From Mycolicibacterium peregrinum (GTDB lineage Bacteria > Actinomycetota > Actinomycetes > Mycobacteriales > Mycobacteriaceae), in assembly GCF_002102345.1 (NCBI RefSeq), contig NZ_LQPP01000018.1:124001-188000 (forward strand): a stretch of DNA of 64,000 bases, in the 5' to 3' direction. How positions within the stretch are numbered: the first letter of the stretch is position 1; each line of letters opens with the position of its first letter. A model generated the notes under the pieces. That model saw only the letters and a list, made by a program, of their open reading frames with translations, was not told where the DNA came from and searched no databases. A program made the position numbers and the translations under genes. Below, piece by piece: positions 27,384 to 37,549 of the stretch.

Positions 27384-28415
27384 GTGGGGAGTGCCGACGA
27401 CCGTCGTTTCGAGGTGCTACGCGCCATCGTCGCCGACTTCGTGGCCACCAAGGAGCCGATCGGCTCCAAGACTCTGGTGGACCGTCACAACCTCGGCGTA
27501 TCGAGCGCCACGGTGCGCAATGACATGGCGGTGCTGGAGGCCGAGGGCTACATCACCCAGCCGCACACGAGCTCGGGCCGGGTGCCCACCGAGAAGGGCT
27601 ACCGCGAGTTCGTCGACCGGATCGACAACGTCAAGCCGCTGTCCTCGTCGGAGCGCCGGGCGATCCTGTCCTTCCTGGAGTCCGGGGTCGACCTGGACGA
27701 CGTGCTGCGGCGCGCGGTGCGGCTGCTGGCGCAGCTGACCCGGCAGGTCGCGATCGTGCAGTACCCGACGCTGTCCACCTCGTCCGTGCGCCACCTCGAG
27801 GTGGTGGCACTGACGCCGGCCCGGTTGTTGCTGGTGGTCATCACCGATTCGGGCCGGGTGGATCAGCGCATCGTGGAGCTCGGTGATGCCATCGACGAGC
27901 ATGAGTTGTCGAAGCTGCGGGAGATGCTGGGGCAGGCGCTGGAGGGCAAGCCACTGACGGCGGCGTCGGTCGCGGTGAGCGATCTGGCCAGTCACCTCAA
28001 CGGCCACGGCGCACTGGCGGATGCCGTCGGCCGCTCGGCGACAGTTCTGGTCGAGACGCTCGTCGAGCACACCGAAGAGCGACTGCTGCTGGGCGGTACC
28101 GCCAACCTGACCCGCAACACCGCCGATTTCGGCGGATCGCTGCGGTCGGTGCTGGAGGCGCTCGAAGAGCAGGTGGTGGTACTGCGGCTGTTGGCGGCCC
28201 AGCAGGAAGCGGGCAAGGTAACCGTGCGCATCGGTCATGAGACCGAGGCCGAGCAGATGCTGGGAACGTCGGTGGTGAGCACCACGTACGGCAGCTCGGG
28301 CAAGGTGTACGGCGGAATGGGTGTGGTCGGTCCCACCCGAATGGACTACCCGGGAACGATCGCCAATGTTGCGGCGGTTGCTCTCTATATCGGCGAAGTC
28401 CTAGGTACTCGGTAA
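27384..28415 (+). CDS. hrcA: HrcA: heat-inducible transcription repressor
   Basis: Repressor of the CIRCE-controlled chaperonin genes, 343 residues. An N-terminal winged helix ([45 protein letters not shown]) is followed by the dimerisation/GAF-like region with [12 protein letters not shown] near the C-terminus. I place the start at GTG 27384 ([11 protein letters not shown]), which fits the family N-terminus and has an AGGTGA-type site just upstream; an in-frame ATG at 27348 would add 12 non-conserved residues. It precedes dnaJ2 by 43 bases, the conserved mycobacterial pair. Confidence 0.93.
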   Translation: MGSADDRRFEVLRAIVADFVATKEPIGSKTLVDRHNLGVSSATVRNDMAVLEAEGYITQPHTSSGRVPTEKGYREFVDRIDNVKPLSSSERRAILSFLESGVDLDDVLRRAVRLLAQLTRQVAIVQYPTLSTSSVRHLEVVALTPARLLLVVITDSGRVDQRIVELGDAIDEHELSKLREMLGQALEGKPLTAASVAVSDLASHLNGHGALADAVGRSATVLVETLVEHTEERLLLGGTANLTRNTADFGGSLRSVLEALEEQVVVLRLLAAQQEAGKVTVRIGHETEAEQMLGTSVVSTTYGSSGKVYGGMGVVGPTRMDYPGTIANVAAVALYIGEVLGTR

Positions 28416-28458
28416 GGCAGCCGGTCGATCCGGCACAGAAAGGTCAGGCAAGGTCAGC

Positions 28459-29601
28459 GTGGCACGCGATTATTACGGCTTGCTCGGAGTGAGCAAAGGC
28501 GCGAGCGATTCAGAGATCAAACGTGCCTATCGGCGATTGGCGCGTGAGCTGCATCCCGACGTCAATCCCGATGAGGAAGCCCAGAGTCGGTTCACCGAGA
28601 TCCAGGTCGCCTATGAGGTGCTGTCGGATCCGGAGAAGCGCCGCGTCGTGGACATGGGCGGCGACCCGATGGAGTCGGTCGGCGGCGCGCCCGGTGGGTT
28701 CAGCGGGTTTGGCGGGCTCGGCGACGTGTTCGAGGCGTTCTTCGGTGGCGGAACCTCGTCGCGCGGACCGATCGGCCGGGTCCGGCCCGGCGCCGATTCA
28801 CTCCTGCGCATGCGGTTGGACCTCTCGGAGTGCGCCACCGGCGTGACCAAGCAGGTGGCCGTGGACACCGCGGTGCTGTGCGATCTGTGTCAGGGCAAGG
28901 GCACCAACGGCAATTCCAAGCCGGTCGCCTGCGACACCTGCGACGGCCGCGGCGAGATCCAGACCGTGCAGCGCTCGCTGCTGGGACAGGTGATGACGAC
29001 CCGTCCGTGCCCCGTGTGTGGGGGAATCGGTGAGGTCATCCCCGATCCGTGCAACCGCTGCGGTGGCGACGGCCGGGTGCGTGCCCGCCGTGAGATCAGC
29101 GTCAAGATCCCGGCCGGGGTCGGCGACGGCATGCGGGTGCGACTCGCCGCGCAGGGTGAGGTCGGACCGGGCGGCGGGCCGGCAGGCGATCTGTACGTCG
29201 AGGTGCACGAGAAGCAGCACGAGACGTTCGTCCGCGACGGCGACGACCTGCACTGCACGATCTCGGTGCCGATGGTGGACGCCGCGCTCGGCACCACGGT
29301 TACCGTCGACGCGATCCTCGACGGACCGACAGAACTGACCGTTCCTGCCGGTACCCAGCCCGGTGCGGTGACCACACTGCGTGGGCACGGAATGCCGCAT
29401 CTGCGGTCCGGGGTCCGCGGTGACCTGCATGCCCACATCGAGGTAGTGGTGCCGGCGAGGCTGGACAGCACCGATACCGACCTGCTGCGCAAGCTGAAGG
29501 AGAACCGGGCCCGCGACGTAGCGGAGGTGCGCTCGACCCAGGCTTCCGCGAGTTCCGGCGGATTGTTCAGCCGGTTGCGCGAGACGTTCACCGGCCGGTG
29601 A
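28459..29601 (+). CDS. dnaJ2: DnaJ2: Hsp40 co-chaperone
   Basis: Type I J-protein, 380 residues, which stimulates DnaK ATPase. J domain with the HPD motif in LHPDVNP (~32-38), Gly/Phe-rich stretch (~75-105, [20 protein letters not shown]), four zinc-binding CxxCxGxG-type repeats ([32 protein letters not shown]; ~140-205) and C-terminal substrate-binding beta domains (~215-345). GTG start after an AGGTCA-type leader. Located between hrcA and rsmE as in other mycobacteria. Confidence 0.95.
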   Translation: MARDYYGLLGVSKGASDSEIKRAYRRLARELHPDVNPDEEAQSRFTEIQVAYEVLSDPEKRRVVDMGGDPMESVGGAPGGFSGFGGLGDVFEAFFGGGTSSRGPIGRVRPGADSLLRMRLDLSECATGVTKQVAVDTAVLCDLCQGKGTNGNSKPVACDTCDGRGEIQTVQRSLLGQVMTTRPCPVCGGIGEVIPDPCNRCGGDGRVRARREISVKIPAGVGDGMRVRLAAQGEVGPGGGPAGDLYVEVHEKQHETFVRDGDDLHCTISVPMVDAALGTTVTVDAILDGPTELTVPAGTQPGAVTTLRGHGMPHLRSGVRGDLHAHIEVVVPARLDSTDTDLLRKLKENRARDVAEVRSTQASASSGGLFSRLRETFTGR

Positions 29602-29617
29602 CGCCGCGGGCTGCCAC

Positions 29618-30367
29618 GTGAGCTCAGCGCTTTTCTACGTCGACGCGCTGCCAGGCGCGGGGGAGGTCGCGGTCGTCGACGGCGACGAGGGCTTTCACGC
29701 GTCCAACGTCCGACGCATCCGGGTCGGCGAACAGATAGACCTGAGCGATGGTGCCGGAACGCTGGCCCACTGTGTCGTCGAGGACACCGCCAAGGGCCGG
29801 TTGTCGGCGCGGGTGACCGAGCGGGTCGACATCACGGCCGCACGCCCGAGCGTCACCGTCGTGCAGGCGCTGCCCAAGTCCGATCGCTCGGAGCTGGCCG
29901 TCGAGCTGGCGACCGAGGCCGGCGCCGACGGGTTCGTCGCCTGGCAGGCAACTCGGTGTGTGGCCCGCTGGGAGGGCCCGAAGGTGGAGAAGGGCCTGCG
30001 CCGCTGGGAGGCAGTGGTTCGCTCCGCGGCCCGGCAGTCCCGCCGTCCCTACATCCCGTCCGTCGAGGGCGTGCTGTCCACGGCTGCGCTCACTCAGCGC
30101 GTCGCCGACGCCGTGGCCGCCGGTGCCGTGGTTCTCGCACTCCACGAATCCGCCACCGAGCCGCTGGCCGAACTGCCGCTGGCCCAGGCGGATTCACTGA
30201 TGCTGATCGTCGGGCCCGAAGGCGGCATCGCCGACGAAGAGATCGCCGCCTTTGCCGCAGCCGGAGCCAAAGCCGTCCGGTTGGGCCCGAGCGTCCTGCG
30301 GACCTCCACGGCCGCAGCCGTCGCGCTGGGCGCGATCGGTGCGCTGACGGCGCGCTGGGCGATTTAG
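29618..30367 (+). CDS. rsmE: RsmE: 16S rRNA m3U1498 methyltransferase
   Basis: SPOUT-class RNA methyltransferase, 249 residues, that methylates U1498 of 16S rRNA using S-adenosylmethionine. An N-terminal PUA-like domain ([20 protein letters not shown], ~28) precedes the knotted catalytic domain with [14 protein letters not shown] (~196) and [13 protein letters not shown] (~224), the AdoMet-binding loops. GTG start 16 bases after dnaJ2. Confidence 0.94.
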   Translation: MSSALFYVDALPGAGEVAVVDGDEGFHASNVRRIRVGEQIDLSDGAGTLAHCVVEDTAKGRLSARVTERVDITAARPSVTVVQALPKSDRSELAVELATEAGADGFVAWQATRCVARWEGPKVEKGLRRWEAVVRSAARQSRRPYIPSVEGVLSTAALTQRVADAVAAGAVVLALHESATEPLAELPLAQADSLMLIVGPEGGIADEEIAAFAAAGAKAVRLGPSVLRTSTAAAVALGAIGALTARWAI

Positions 30368-30405
30368 CGCCTACGGATAGCCTGGCCAGGCATTACGCTC
30401 CACTG

Positions 30406-31155
30406 GTGAGTTTTCCGCCGCAAGGCCCGCCACCCCATGGCCCGTACGGGCAGCAGCCCCCGCACTGGCCCCCACCGCAACCGCCGCAGTGGCCCGGGGC
30501 GTCGGGTGGTTTGGGGCCACTCGGCCAGCCCTCCTACGGGCAGCCTCAGCAGTGGCCTCAGGCTGGTCCGCCGATGCCGCCGAAGAAATCGCGCCTCGGC
30601 ATCGTGATCGTCGCGGTGATTGCCGTTGTGAGCATCTCGTTCGTCGGATTCATGGGGTACATGGTCGTCAAAGTAAGTGGTGAGGGGCAGGACCGGATCG
30701 CCCAGTCGGCATCTGATTTCTCTCAGGCGTGCGACAACGATCACATCACCAACGCTGCGGAATACACCAAGCCGTACACCGCCGTGGCCTACTTCAAGGG
30801 TCTCGGACTCATCGACGAGATCTGGCTCTCGGCCTCGGATTCGGCGTTGTCCGACGAGTTCTCCAAGATCAATGTCGTCGCCTGCCTGGAGCGTAAGCGG
30901 GGCAGCGAGGTGAAATCCGTCCAGTGCGTCGACGACGGCGACGGGAACAACATCAAAGTCGACTACTACTCAGTCGAATACGAGATCACGTTTCGCGAGG
31001 CCAAGACCGGCAAGGTGATCAGGAGCGGGGGAACAGTCCCCGGCACTGCCGGGAGTTGCCCCCTCATGGCCACCTACGATCGCGGGTCAAAGAAGATGTA
31101 CGCCAGGCCGGACGCGGACGCCGTGGCGGCCAAGTTGGCGGAATTCAATGGCTAG
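30406..31155 (+). CDS. proline-rich single-pass membrane protein
   Basis: A 249-residue protein of no recognised family. Residues 1-60 are rich in Pro, Gln and Gly. One transmembrane helix (LGIVIVAVIAVVSISFVGF, ~64-87) is followed by an extracytoplasmic domain of ~160 residues with three cysteines (ACDN..., VVACLERK, VQCVDDG) and a late SCPL, enough for disulphides. The layout resembles small mycobacterial membrane proteins with an MmpS-like or DUF-type outer domain. GTG start 38 bases after rsmE. Confidence 0.7.
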   Translation: MSFPPQGPPPHGPYGQQPPHWPPPQPPQWPGASGGLGPLGQPSYGQPQQWPQAGPPMPPKKSRLGIVIVAVIAVVSISFVGFMGYMVVKVSGEGQDRIAQSASDFSQACDNDHITNAAEYTKPYTAVAYFKGLGLIDEIWLSASDSALSDEFSKINVVACLERKRGSEVKSVQCVDDGDGNNIKVDYYSVEYEITFREAKTGKVIRSGGTVPGTAGSCPLMATYDRGSKKMYARPDADAVAAKLAEFNG

Positions 31156-31338
31156 TCCGCGCCGCTACGTTGACCTGTGGGTTCACCCCGACCGGCGGTC
31201 CGGGCCCGCCAACCGCACAGCGCTGATCACCATCGGCGCGCTTTACCATTGGGGCGCGGCGTTGACCAGCGGTAAACTGGCCACAGTACGACGGCAGCCG
31301 GCCGTCAGGAAAACACGGAAAGCAGGCACAAACTCCAC

Positions 31339-33465
31339 GTGACGCCCCGCGACACGACCGCTGACTCGTCGGCCACCGCATCGGAATCGGTCCGCAGCAG
31401 CATCACTGTTCCGCCCGACATCATCGTGGGCCTGCTCGGCTCGGCCGATGAGAATCTGCGGGCACTCGAAAGACTTCTGACTGCCGATATCCATGCGCGC
31501 GGCAATGAGATCACCTTCACCGGCGAACCCGCCGACGTGGCACTGGCCGAGCGCGTGGTCGCCGAGTTGATCGCCGTAGCATCCAGCGGCCAGGCGGTGA
31601 CTCCCGAGGCGGTGCGACACAGCGTCGCCATCCTCACCGGCGCCGAGGACGAGTCCCCGGCCGAGGTGCTCACGCTCGACATCCTGAGCCGCCGCGGCAA
31701 GACCATCCGGCCCAAGACGCTGAACCAGAAGCGCTACGTCGACGCCATCGATGCGCACACCATCGTGTTCGGCATCGGTCCGGCCGGTACCGGCAAGACC
31801 TACCTGGCGATGGCCAAGGCGGTCAGCGCCTTGCAGACCAAGCAGGTCAACCGGATCATCCTGACTCGCCCCGCGGTGGAGGCAGGTGAGCGCCTCGGCT
31901 TCCTGCCGGGCACGTTGAGCGAGAAGATCGACCCGTACCTGCGGCCGCTGTACGACGCACTGCACGACATGATGGACCCCGAGCTCATTCCGAAGCTGAT
32001 GAGCGCCGGGGTGATCGAGGTCGCGCCGCTGGCATACATGCGGGGACGAGCGCAGCCGTTGTTCACAAATGTGTTGACGCCCAATGGATTCCGTCCGATA
32101 GGCGAGCTCAAAGTCGGCGACTTCGTGATCGGCTCTGACGGGTCACCGACAGAGGTGAGGGGTGTCTACCCTCAGGGTTTCAAGGAGATCTACCGGGTCT
32201 TCACCCAGGACGGTGCATCTACCCTTGCATCCGGTGATCACCTGTGGGCGGTGTACACGGCTTCGGACCGGCGCCGGAACAAGCCGGCCCGCGTGCTCGA
32301 GACAAAAGAGATCATCGGGAATCTTCGTGCGGCTCATGCCCACCGATACGAGCTTCCGTTGTTGAGCTCGCCGGTGGAGTTTGAGCGACGGTCCGTGCCG
32401 ATGGATCCCTATGCCCTCGGGCTGCTGCTGGGTGACGGATGTTTCTCGTGCCGAGCGACGCCCACCTTTGCGACCAAAGATCCGGAGTTGGCGGACGCGT
32501 TGGAACGCCTGATACCGGGCATCACGGCGCGACGTAAGACCGACATCGACTATGTGCTGAACCGGATCACCACGCCCGGCGAGGTCATCACGATCGAGAA
32601 CCCGGTGACCGGTGTCGTGCGCCAGCTCGGCTTGTCCGGCAAGAAATCGGACACCAAGTTCGTTCCGGTGGACTACCTGTTCAATTCGGCGGAAGTCCGC
32701 TTGGCTGTGTTGCAGGGTCTGCTCGATACCGATGGAGGTCCGGTCACACAGGGCGGCCGGACGTGTCGTGTCCAATACACGACCGCGTCCGACCAGTTGC
32801 GTGACGACGTCGTCTTTCTCGTCGAGTCGCTGGGCGGTGTCGTCTATGTGCGGACGCGGAAAGCTGCGGGGCGTAAACCCGGGTTGGCCCGGGGGCGCGA
32901 GGTTCATCATCGTTGTGATGCCCATATTCTCGATATTCGCCTGCCCGAAGGTGTGGCACCGTTCCGACTGACCCGTAAGGCGGCGAAGTACGACGAGACC
33001 GGTGGTGGTCGGCCAATGCGATTCATCGATCGGATCGAGCCGGAGGGTACCGAAGAAGCCGTCTGTATCAGCGTGGCGGCGGCGGACTCGCTCTACATCA
33101 CCGAGGATTTCCTTCTCACCCACAACACCCTGAATGACGCGTTCATCATCCTCGACGAGGCGCAGAACACCACGGCCGAACAGATGAAGATGTTCCTGAC
33201 CCGCCTCGGGTTCGGATCCAAAGTCGTTGTCACCGGCGACATCACGCAGGTGGATCTGCCCGGCGGCAACACCTCGGGCCTGCGGGCGGCGATGAACATC
33301 CTCGACGGTATCGACGACATCCACTTCGCCGAACTCACCAGCGCCGACGTAGTCCGGCACCGCTTGGTGTCCGAGATCGTCGACGCGTACGCCCGACATG
33401 AGGAGCCGGCATTGCTCAACCGTGCCCAACGCCGTTCATCGAACGGACGGCCCCGCCGATCATGA
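31339..33465 (+). CDS. phoH: PhoH-family ATPase with intein (PhoH1)
   Basis: Precursor of 708 residues: a 349-residue PhoH protein split by a 359-residue intein. Host features are an N-terminal KH-like region (residues ~1-120), Walker [17 protein letters not shown] (~147), and, after the intein, Walker B FIILDEAQ and [13 protein letters not shown]. PhoH proteins are P-loop ATPases, in mycobacteria related to RNA-handling PhoH2, and PhoH1 sits beside ybeY in many genomes, suggesting a ribosomal RNA maturation role. The intein interrupts between YMRGR and TLNDAF, between Walker A and Walker B, so activity must depend on splicing. The GTG start is preceded by 183 intergenic bases; the stop overlaps the ybeY ATG. 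Confidence 0.93.
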   Translation: MTPRDTTADSSATASESVRSSITVPPDIIVGLLGSADENLRALERLLTADIHARGNEITFTGEPADVALAERVVAELIAVASSGQAVTPEAVRHSVAILTGAEDESPAEVLTLDILSRRGKTIRPKTLNQKRYVDAIDAHTIVFGIGPAGTGKTYLAMAKAVSALQTKQVNRIILTRPAVEAGERLGFLPGTLSEKIDPYLRPLYDALHDMMDPELIPKLMSAGVIEVAPLAYMRGRAQPLFTNVLTPNGFRPIGELKVGDFVIGSDGSPTEVRGVYPQGFKEIYRVFTQDGASTLASGDHLWAVYTASDRRRNKPARVLETKEIIGNLRAAHAHRYELPLLSSPVEFERRSVPMDPYALGLLLGDGCFSCRATPTFATKDPELADALERLIPGITARRKTDIDYVLNRITTPGEVITIENPVTGVVRQLGLSGKKSDTKFVPVDYLFNSAEVRLAVLQGLLDTDGGPVTQGGRTCRVQYTTASDQLRDDVVFLVESLGGVVYVRTRKAAGRKPGLARGREVHHRCDAHILDIRLPEGVAPFRLTRKAAKYDETGGGRPMRFIDRIEPEGTEEAVCISVAAADSLYITEDFLLTHNTLNDAFIILDEAQNTTAEQMKMFLTRLGFGSKVVVTGDITQVDLPGGNTSGLRAAMNILDGIDDIHFAELTSADVVRHRLVSEIVDAYARHEEPALLNRAQRRSSNGRPRRS
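32050..33126 (+). mobile_element. class 3 intein with LAGLIDADG homing endonuclease in phoH
   Basis: In-frame intein of 359 residues. It starts with Ala ([20 protein letters not shown]) rather than Cys, Ser or Thr, and ends THN before the +1 Thr of the extein. The class 3 W-C-T signature is visible: Trp in the block B segment GDHLWAV, Cys in block [14 protein letters not shown], and Thr in LLTHN. In class 3 inteins that block F Cys performs the first nucleophilic attack. Two LAGLIDADG-type motifs, [10 protein letters not shown] (~residue 118) and [13 protein letters not shown] (~218), are about 100 residues apart with acidic residues kept, so the homing endonuclease looks intact. Confidence 0.92.
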
Positions 33466-33998
33466 GCATCGAGGTATCCAACGAGTCGGGCATCGATGTT
33501 TCCGAGGACGAGCTGATCAGTGTCGCGCGTTTCGTCATCGCCAAGATGGACGTGAACCCGGCGGCTGAGCTGTCGATGGTGCTGCTGGACAGCGCGGCGA
33601 TGGCCGACCTGCACATGCGGTGGATGGATCTGCCCGGTCCGACCGATGTGATGAGTTTCCCGATGGATGAGCTGGAGCCCGGGGGTCGGCCGGATGCACC
33701 CGAGCCGGGGCCGGCCATGCTCGGTGACATCGTGTTGTGCCCGGAGTTCGCCGAGCAGCAGGCCGCCAAGGCCGGGCACTCGCTCGGTCAGGAGTTGGCC
33801 TTGCTGACCGTGCACGGCGTGTTGCATCTGCTCGGCTACGACCACGCCGAGCCGGACGAGGAAAAAGAGATGTTCGCGCTGCAGCGTCAGCTTCTCGAGG
33901 AGTGGGTGGCTGATCAGGTCGAGGCGTACCACGCCGACCGGCAGAGTGAGAAAGACCAGCGGCTGCTCGACAAGTCCCGATATTTCGACGAACCGTGA
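33462..33998 (+). CDS. ybeY: YbeY: rRNA maturation endoribonuclease
   Basis: Zinc-dependent single-strand endoribonuclease, 178 residues, acting in 16S rRNA 3' processing and ribosome quality control. The metal-binding signature H-x3-H-x5-H is seen in [11 protein letters not shown] (~119-129), and the family segment [15 protein letters not shown] is at ~55. ATG overlaps the phoH stop, and its own stop overlaps the next GTG, so translation is coupled on both sides. Confidence 0.95.
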   Translation: MSIEVSNESGIDVSEDELISVARFVIAKMDVNPAAELSMVLLDSAAMADLHMRWMDLPGPTDVMSFPMDELEPGGRPDAPEPGPAMLGDIVLCPEFAEQQAAKAGHSLGQELALLTVHGVLHLLGYDHAEPDEEKEMFALQRQLLEEWVADQVEAYHADRQSEKDQRLLDKSRYFDEP

Positions 33999-35296
33999 CG
34001 GGCTTACTTCCGCTGCTCGGTGCCGTGGTGCTGGTCGCGTTCGGTGGCCTGTTCGCCGCCATCGACGCTGCCCTCTCGACCGTGTCGATCGCGCGCATCG
34101 AAGAACTGGTCCGCGAGGAACGTCCGGGTGCGGCCCGGCTCAGCCGGGTAGTCGCCGAACGGCCTCGCTACATCAATCTTGTTGTACTGCTTCGGATCAC
34201 GTGTGAGATCACCGCGACGGTGCTGTTGGCGTCCTTCCTGGACGGGCACCTCGGTGTCGGATGGGGTCTGGTGGCTTCGGCCGCGATCATGGTGGTGACG
34301 AGTTTCGTGGCCATCGGTGTCGGCCCGCGCACGGTTGGCAGGCAGAACGCCTACTCCATCGCGCTGATGTCGGCATTGCCGCTGCAGGCGATCTCGGTGC
34401 TGCTCACTCCGATCAGCCGCCTTCTGGTGTTGATCGGTAACGCCTTGACTCCCGGCCGCGGTTTCCGCAACGGCCCGTTCGCGTCCGAGATCGAGTTGCG
34501 GGAGGTCGTCGACCTGGCCCAGCAGCGCGGAGTCGTCGCCGACGAGGAACGCCGGATGATCCAGTCGGTGTTCGAACTCGGCGACACCCCGGCCCGCGAG
34601 GTCATGGTGCCGCGCACCGAGATGGTGTGGATCGAGAGCGACAAGTCGGCAGGTCAAGCGACGTCATTGGCGGTGCGCAGCGGGCATTCCCGCATCCCGG
34701 TGATCGGTGAGAACGTCGACGACATCGTCGGAGTCGTCTACCTGAAAGACCTTGTCCAGCAGACCTATTACTCGACCAACGGCGGTCGTGACACCAATGT
34801 GGCGCAAGTGATGCGCCCGGCGGTGTTCGTCCCGGACTCCAAGCCACTCGACGAACTGCTCAACGAGATGCAGCTGGACCGCAACCACATGGCGCTGCTC
34901 GTCGACGAGTACGGCGCGATCGCCGGTCTGGTCACCATCGAGGACGTGCTCGAGGAGATCGTGGGCGAGATCGTCGACGAGTACGACGCCGGCGAGGTCG
35001 TTCCGGTAGAGGACCTCGGTGAGCGCCGGTACCGCGTGTCGGCGCGGCTGCCGCTCGAAGACCTCTGCGAGCTCTACGAAATGGAGCCCGACGAGGATCT
35101 CGACGTCGACACCGTCGGTGGCCTGGTCGCCTTCGAACTGGGCCGGGTGCCGCTGCCCGGCGCCGAAGTCACCTGGGACGGTCTACGGTTGCGCGCCGAG
35201 GGCGGTTCCGACCACCGTGGTCGGGTGCGGATCGGCACAGTTCTGGTCAGCCCGGCCGAATCCGAGACACAGGAGACTCGAGATAGACATGAGTGA
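33995..35296 (+). CDS. CNNM/CBS-domain (hemolysin C-type) membrane protein
   Basis: A 433-residue protein with an N-terminal CNNM transmembrane domain (about four hydrophobic segments within residues 1-150), paired CBS domains ([18 protein letters not shown] at ~200; [17 protein letters not shown] at ~277) and a C-terminal CorC_HlyC domain (~345-420). The family is linked to Mg2+/Co2+ efflux, and the CBS pair senses adenylate nucleotides. The M. tuberculosis equivalent is Rv2366c by position. GTGA overlap with ybeY. Confidence 0.9.
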   Translation: MTGLLPLLGAVVLVAFGGLFAAIDAALSTVSIARIEELVREERPGAARLSRVVAERPRYINLVVLLRITCEITATVLLASFLDGHLGVGWGLVASAAIMVVTSFVAIGVGPRTVGRQNAYSIALMSALPLQAISVLLTPISRLLVLIGNALTPGRGFRNGPFASEIELREVVDLAQQRGVVADEERRMIQSVFELGDTPAREVMVPRTEMVWIESDKSAGQATSLAVRSGHSRIPVIGENVDDIVGVVYLKDLVQQTYYSTNGGRDTNVAQVMRPAVFVPDSKPLDELLNEMQLDRNHMALLVDEYGAIAGLVTIEDVLEEIVGEIVDEYDAGEVVPVEDLGERRYRVSARLPLEDLCELYEMEPDEDLDVDTVGGLVAFELGRVPLPGAEVTWDGLRLRAEGGSDHRGRVRIGTVLVSPAESETQETRDRHE

Positions 35297-35606
35297 GCTC
35301 GACGCAGAAGACAACAAGCTCGTCGTGCTGGCCCGCGGCGCGATGGGCCGCGCCGAGGCTCCCACCGGCGCGGCAGTGCGCGACCAGGACGGTCGCACCT
35401 ACGCCGGCGCCCCGGTGACCCTCGCGGCGCTGCAGTTGACCGCCCTGCAGGCGGCGGTGGCCGCCGCGGTGTCCAGCGGTGCCACCGGAATCGAGGCCGC
35501 GGTGCTGGTCGGCGGCTCCGCCGACGACGCAGGTGTCGCTGCGGTGCGGGAGCTGTCCGCGAACGCCGCGGTGATCGTCACCGACCGGGCGGGCACGCCG
35601 GTATGA
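35289..35606 (+). CDS. cytidine deaminase-like fold protein without zinc site
   Basis: A 105-residue protein encoded between the CBS protein and era, with ATGA-type overlaps on both sides. Its alternating alpha/beta pattern ([19 protein letters not shown], then [18 protein letters not shown]) matches the cytidine deaminase fold found at this position in actinobacteria. The zinc ligands (His/Cys-Ala-Glu and Pro-Cys-x2-Cys) are absent, and the protein has no cysteine at all, so catalysis is unlikely. A regulatory or structural role with Era is possible but unproven. Confidence 0.7.
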   Translation: MSELDAEDNKLVVLARGAMGRAEAPTGAAVRDQDGRTYAGAPVTLAALQLTALQAAVAAAVSSGATGIEAAVLVGGSADDAGVAAVRELSANAAVIVTDRAGTPV

Positions 35607-36502
35607 GCGAATTCCGTTCCGGCTTCGTCTGTTTCGTCGGCAGGCCCAACACTGGCAAGTCGACGCTGACCAATGCGTTGGTGGGCCAGAAGGTCGCGAT
35701 CACCTCGAACCGCCCGCAGACCACCCGGCACACCATCCGTGGCATCGTGCACCGCGACGACTTCCAGATCATCCTGGTCGACACCCCTGGCCTGCACCGT
35801 CCGCGCACCTTGCTCGGCCAACGGCTCAACGATCTGGTCAAGGACACCTACTCGGAGGTCGACGTGATCGGACTGTGCATTCCCGCCGATGAGCGCATCG
35901 GCCCAGGGGACCGCTGGATCTACCAGCAGATCCGCGCGGTGGCGCCGAGGACCACTCTGATTGCCGTCGTCACCAAGATCGACAAGGTGCCCAAGGATCG
36001 CGTCGCCGAACAGCTGATGGCTGTCAGCGAACTCCTGGGGCCCGATGCCGACATCGTGCCGGTCTCGGCCACCGCGGGCGAACAACTCGATGTGCTCACC
36101 GATGTCCTCGTCTCCAAACTGCCGCCGGGGCCCGCCTATTACCCCGACGGCGAGCTCACCGATGAGCCCGAGGAAGTGTTGATGGCCGAGCTCATCCGCG
36201 AGGCAGCACTGGAAGGCGTGCGCGACGAGCTGCCGCACTCGCTGGCTGTAGTCATCGAGGAAGTCGAAGAGCGAGAAGGCCGTGACGATCTGATCGACGT
36301 CCACGCGATCCTCTACGTCGAACGTGACAGCCAGAAGGGCATCGTGATCGGCAAGGGCGGGGCGCGGCTTCGCGAGGTCGGCACGGCCGCCCGCACCCAG
36401 ATCGAAAAGCTGCTCGGTACAAAGGTTTATCTCGACCTGCGGGTCAAGATCGCCAAGAACTGGCAGCGCGATCCGAAGCAGCTGGGCAGGTTGGGCTTCT
36501 GA
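35603..36502 (+). CDS. era: Era: ribosome-assembly GTPase
   Basis: GTPase of 299 residues acting in 30S maturation. G1 GRPNTGKSTLTNAL (~13), G3 DTPGLHRPR (~56) and G4 TKID (~126) are intact. The C-terminal KH domain includes GIVIGKGGARLREVG (~250), which binds the 3' end of 16S rRNA. It completes the phoH-ybeY-CBS-CDA-era operon. Confidence 0.96.
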   Translation: MSEFRSGFVCFVGRPNTGKSTLTNALVGQKVAITSNRPQTTRHTIRGIVHRDDFQIILVDTPGLHRPRTLLGQRLNDLVKDTYSEVDVIGLCIPADERIGPGDRWIYQQIRAVAPRTTLIAVVTKIDKVPKDRVAEQLMAVSELLGPDADIVPVSATAGEQLDVLTDVLVSKLPPGPAYYPDGELTDEPEEVLMAELIREAALEGVRDELPHSLAVVIEEVEEREGRDDLIDVHAILYVERDSQKGIVIGKGGARLREVGTAARTQIEKLLGTKVYLDLRVKIAKNWQRDPKQLGRLGF

Positions 36503-36538
36503 GCCCTCGAGTGGTGGTCGGGCGCGTGATGGCGGCGA

Positions 36539-36937
36539 TCAACGACCGATCCACGCCAGGATCACCACCAGGGCCACGATCCCGCCAAACGTTATGCCAA
36601 AGATCAGCAGCGCGGTCTTGACCCGCTCCCGTGAGCTCTTGCCGAGGCCATATGAGGAGGAGCCGCTGAAGAGATCCAGCAGCCCTTCGATAAGCTGCCA
36701 TCCCCACCCGTTGCCGTCGTTGCGCTTCGCATCAGGTTGCGGGGTTACGGCGGCCGGCGGGTAATACGGGGGCTGGTGTTGGGTGCCGTACGGCGGAACA
36801 TGTGGATGAGCGCCACCGGGTGGGACGTTGTGTGGATGTCCGTATTCCTGGGGTCCGGGCGGAGGCGGCGGTGGCGCGGGGGGAAACGGCCCCCGCGGAG
36901 GTTGCTGCTGGGGCTGGTACTGATCCGGATAGCTCAT
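36539..36937 (-). CDS. small proline-rich membrane protein of the Esp-like cassette
   Basis: A 132-residue protein. Residues 1-75 are extremely rich in Pro, Gln, Gly, His and Tyr; the C-terminal ~25 residues form one hydrophobic helix (ALLIFGITFGGIVALVVILAW). No named family is recognised. It lies 65 bases downstream of the EspH-like gene on the same strand, so it may be the last gene of that cassette. Such Pro-rich/single-TM proteins are common beside type VII secretion loci, but a link here is only positional. The gene ends 36 bases from the convergent era stop. Confidence 0.65.
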   Translation of the reverse strand: MSYPDQYQPQQQPPRGPFPPAPPPPPPGPQEYGHPHNVPPGGAHPHVPPYGTQHQPPYYPPAAVTPQPDAKRNDGNGWGWQLIEGLLDLFSGSSSYGLGKSSRERVKTALLIFGITFGGIVALVVILAWIGR

Positions 36938-37002
36938 TGCGTCGGCCCCTTTGCCATGTTCGATAGCTGCAAAATCCTATATGAAAGAACAATCTGGGCC
37001 GG

Positions 37003-37545
37003 TCAACGGTCGTCGCGCAGATATGCGGCCGCTGCCTCTGCTTGTGCCGCCTCGGCTTGAGCCGGAGTGGGCAGATCGATCACGTCGTCGATGTACTGCG
37101 CGGCTACTTGCGGGTCCATTCCCTGGTGCATGAGCAGACTTTGGACGATCGCACGTTGGATCGCCCGGCCTTGCAGGTTGGCCAGCCTGGCGGTCGTCAA
37201 GATGTCACGGGCGAGGTCTGATTCGGTCATCGAGGTTGTGGCCGAGGACAACTCGAACCGATTGATCGCGCCGGAGATCGTGGCTTGCGCGGTGATGGTC
37301 CCCGCCGGATTGGTCACTCCGAAGGTGACAGGCCCTGACACATCGTCCGAGTCGTGGTGGTCAGGCGCATCAGGCGTTGCGACACTGAGTGTTTCGCCGA
37401 GGGTGTCGTCGGTGAGCGCGTCGAGCCCTGACCAGTCGTCGCGGTTGTCGTAACTGTGTCCGTCGTCGGCGAAATCGAGCGCACCGAGGTCGCTCGGGGC
37501 CTCTCCATCATCGGGATCGTCGTCGTCCCAGGTGTGATCGGTCAT
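37003..37545 (-). CDS. EspH-like ESX-1 secretion-associated protein
   Basis: A 180-residue acidic protein. The first ~65 residues are Asp/Ser rich (DDDDPDDGEAPSDLGALDF). The following part resembles EspH of the ESX-1 locus and YbaB-like folds: TFGVTNPAGTITAQATISG, FELSSATTSMTESDLARDIL, and the tail LPTPAQAEAAQAEAAAAYL. EspH acts as a cytosolic chaperone or adaptor for secreted Esp proteins. It is 4 bases downstream of an EspC-family gene and follows an EspE-like gene, an order reminiscent of espE-espF-espH, although no espG is present. Assignment rests on motif recall, not a search. Confidence 0.75.
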   Translation of the reverse strand: MTDHTWDDDDPDDGEAPSDLGALDFADDGHSYDNRDDWSGLDALTDDTLGETLSVATPDAPDHHDSDDVSGPVTFGVTNPAGTITAQATISGAINRFELSSATTSMTESDLARDILTTARLANLQGRAIQRAIVQSLLMHQGMDPQVAAQYIDDVIDLPTPAQAEAAQAEAAAAYLRDDR

Positions 37546-37549
37546 GTGT

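Noticed and set aside
31148..31342. 64-codon ORF between the membrane protein and phoH
   Set aside because: Arg/Thr-rich, no homology recognised, overlaps the end of the upstream gene and the phoH start; most likely non-coding leader. Nothing else was seen in this gap except a possible TTGACC promoter element at about 31262.
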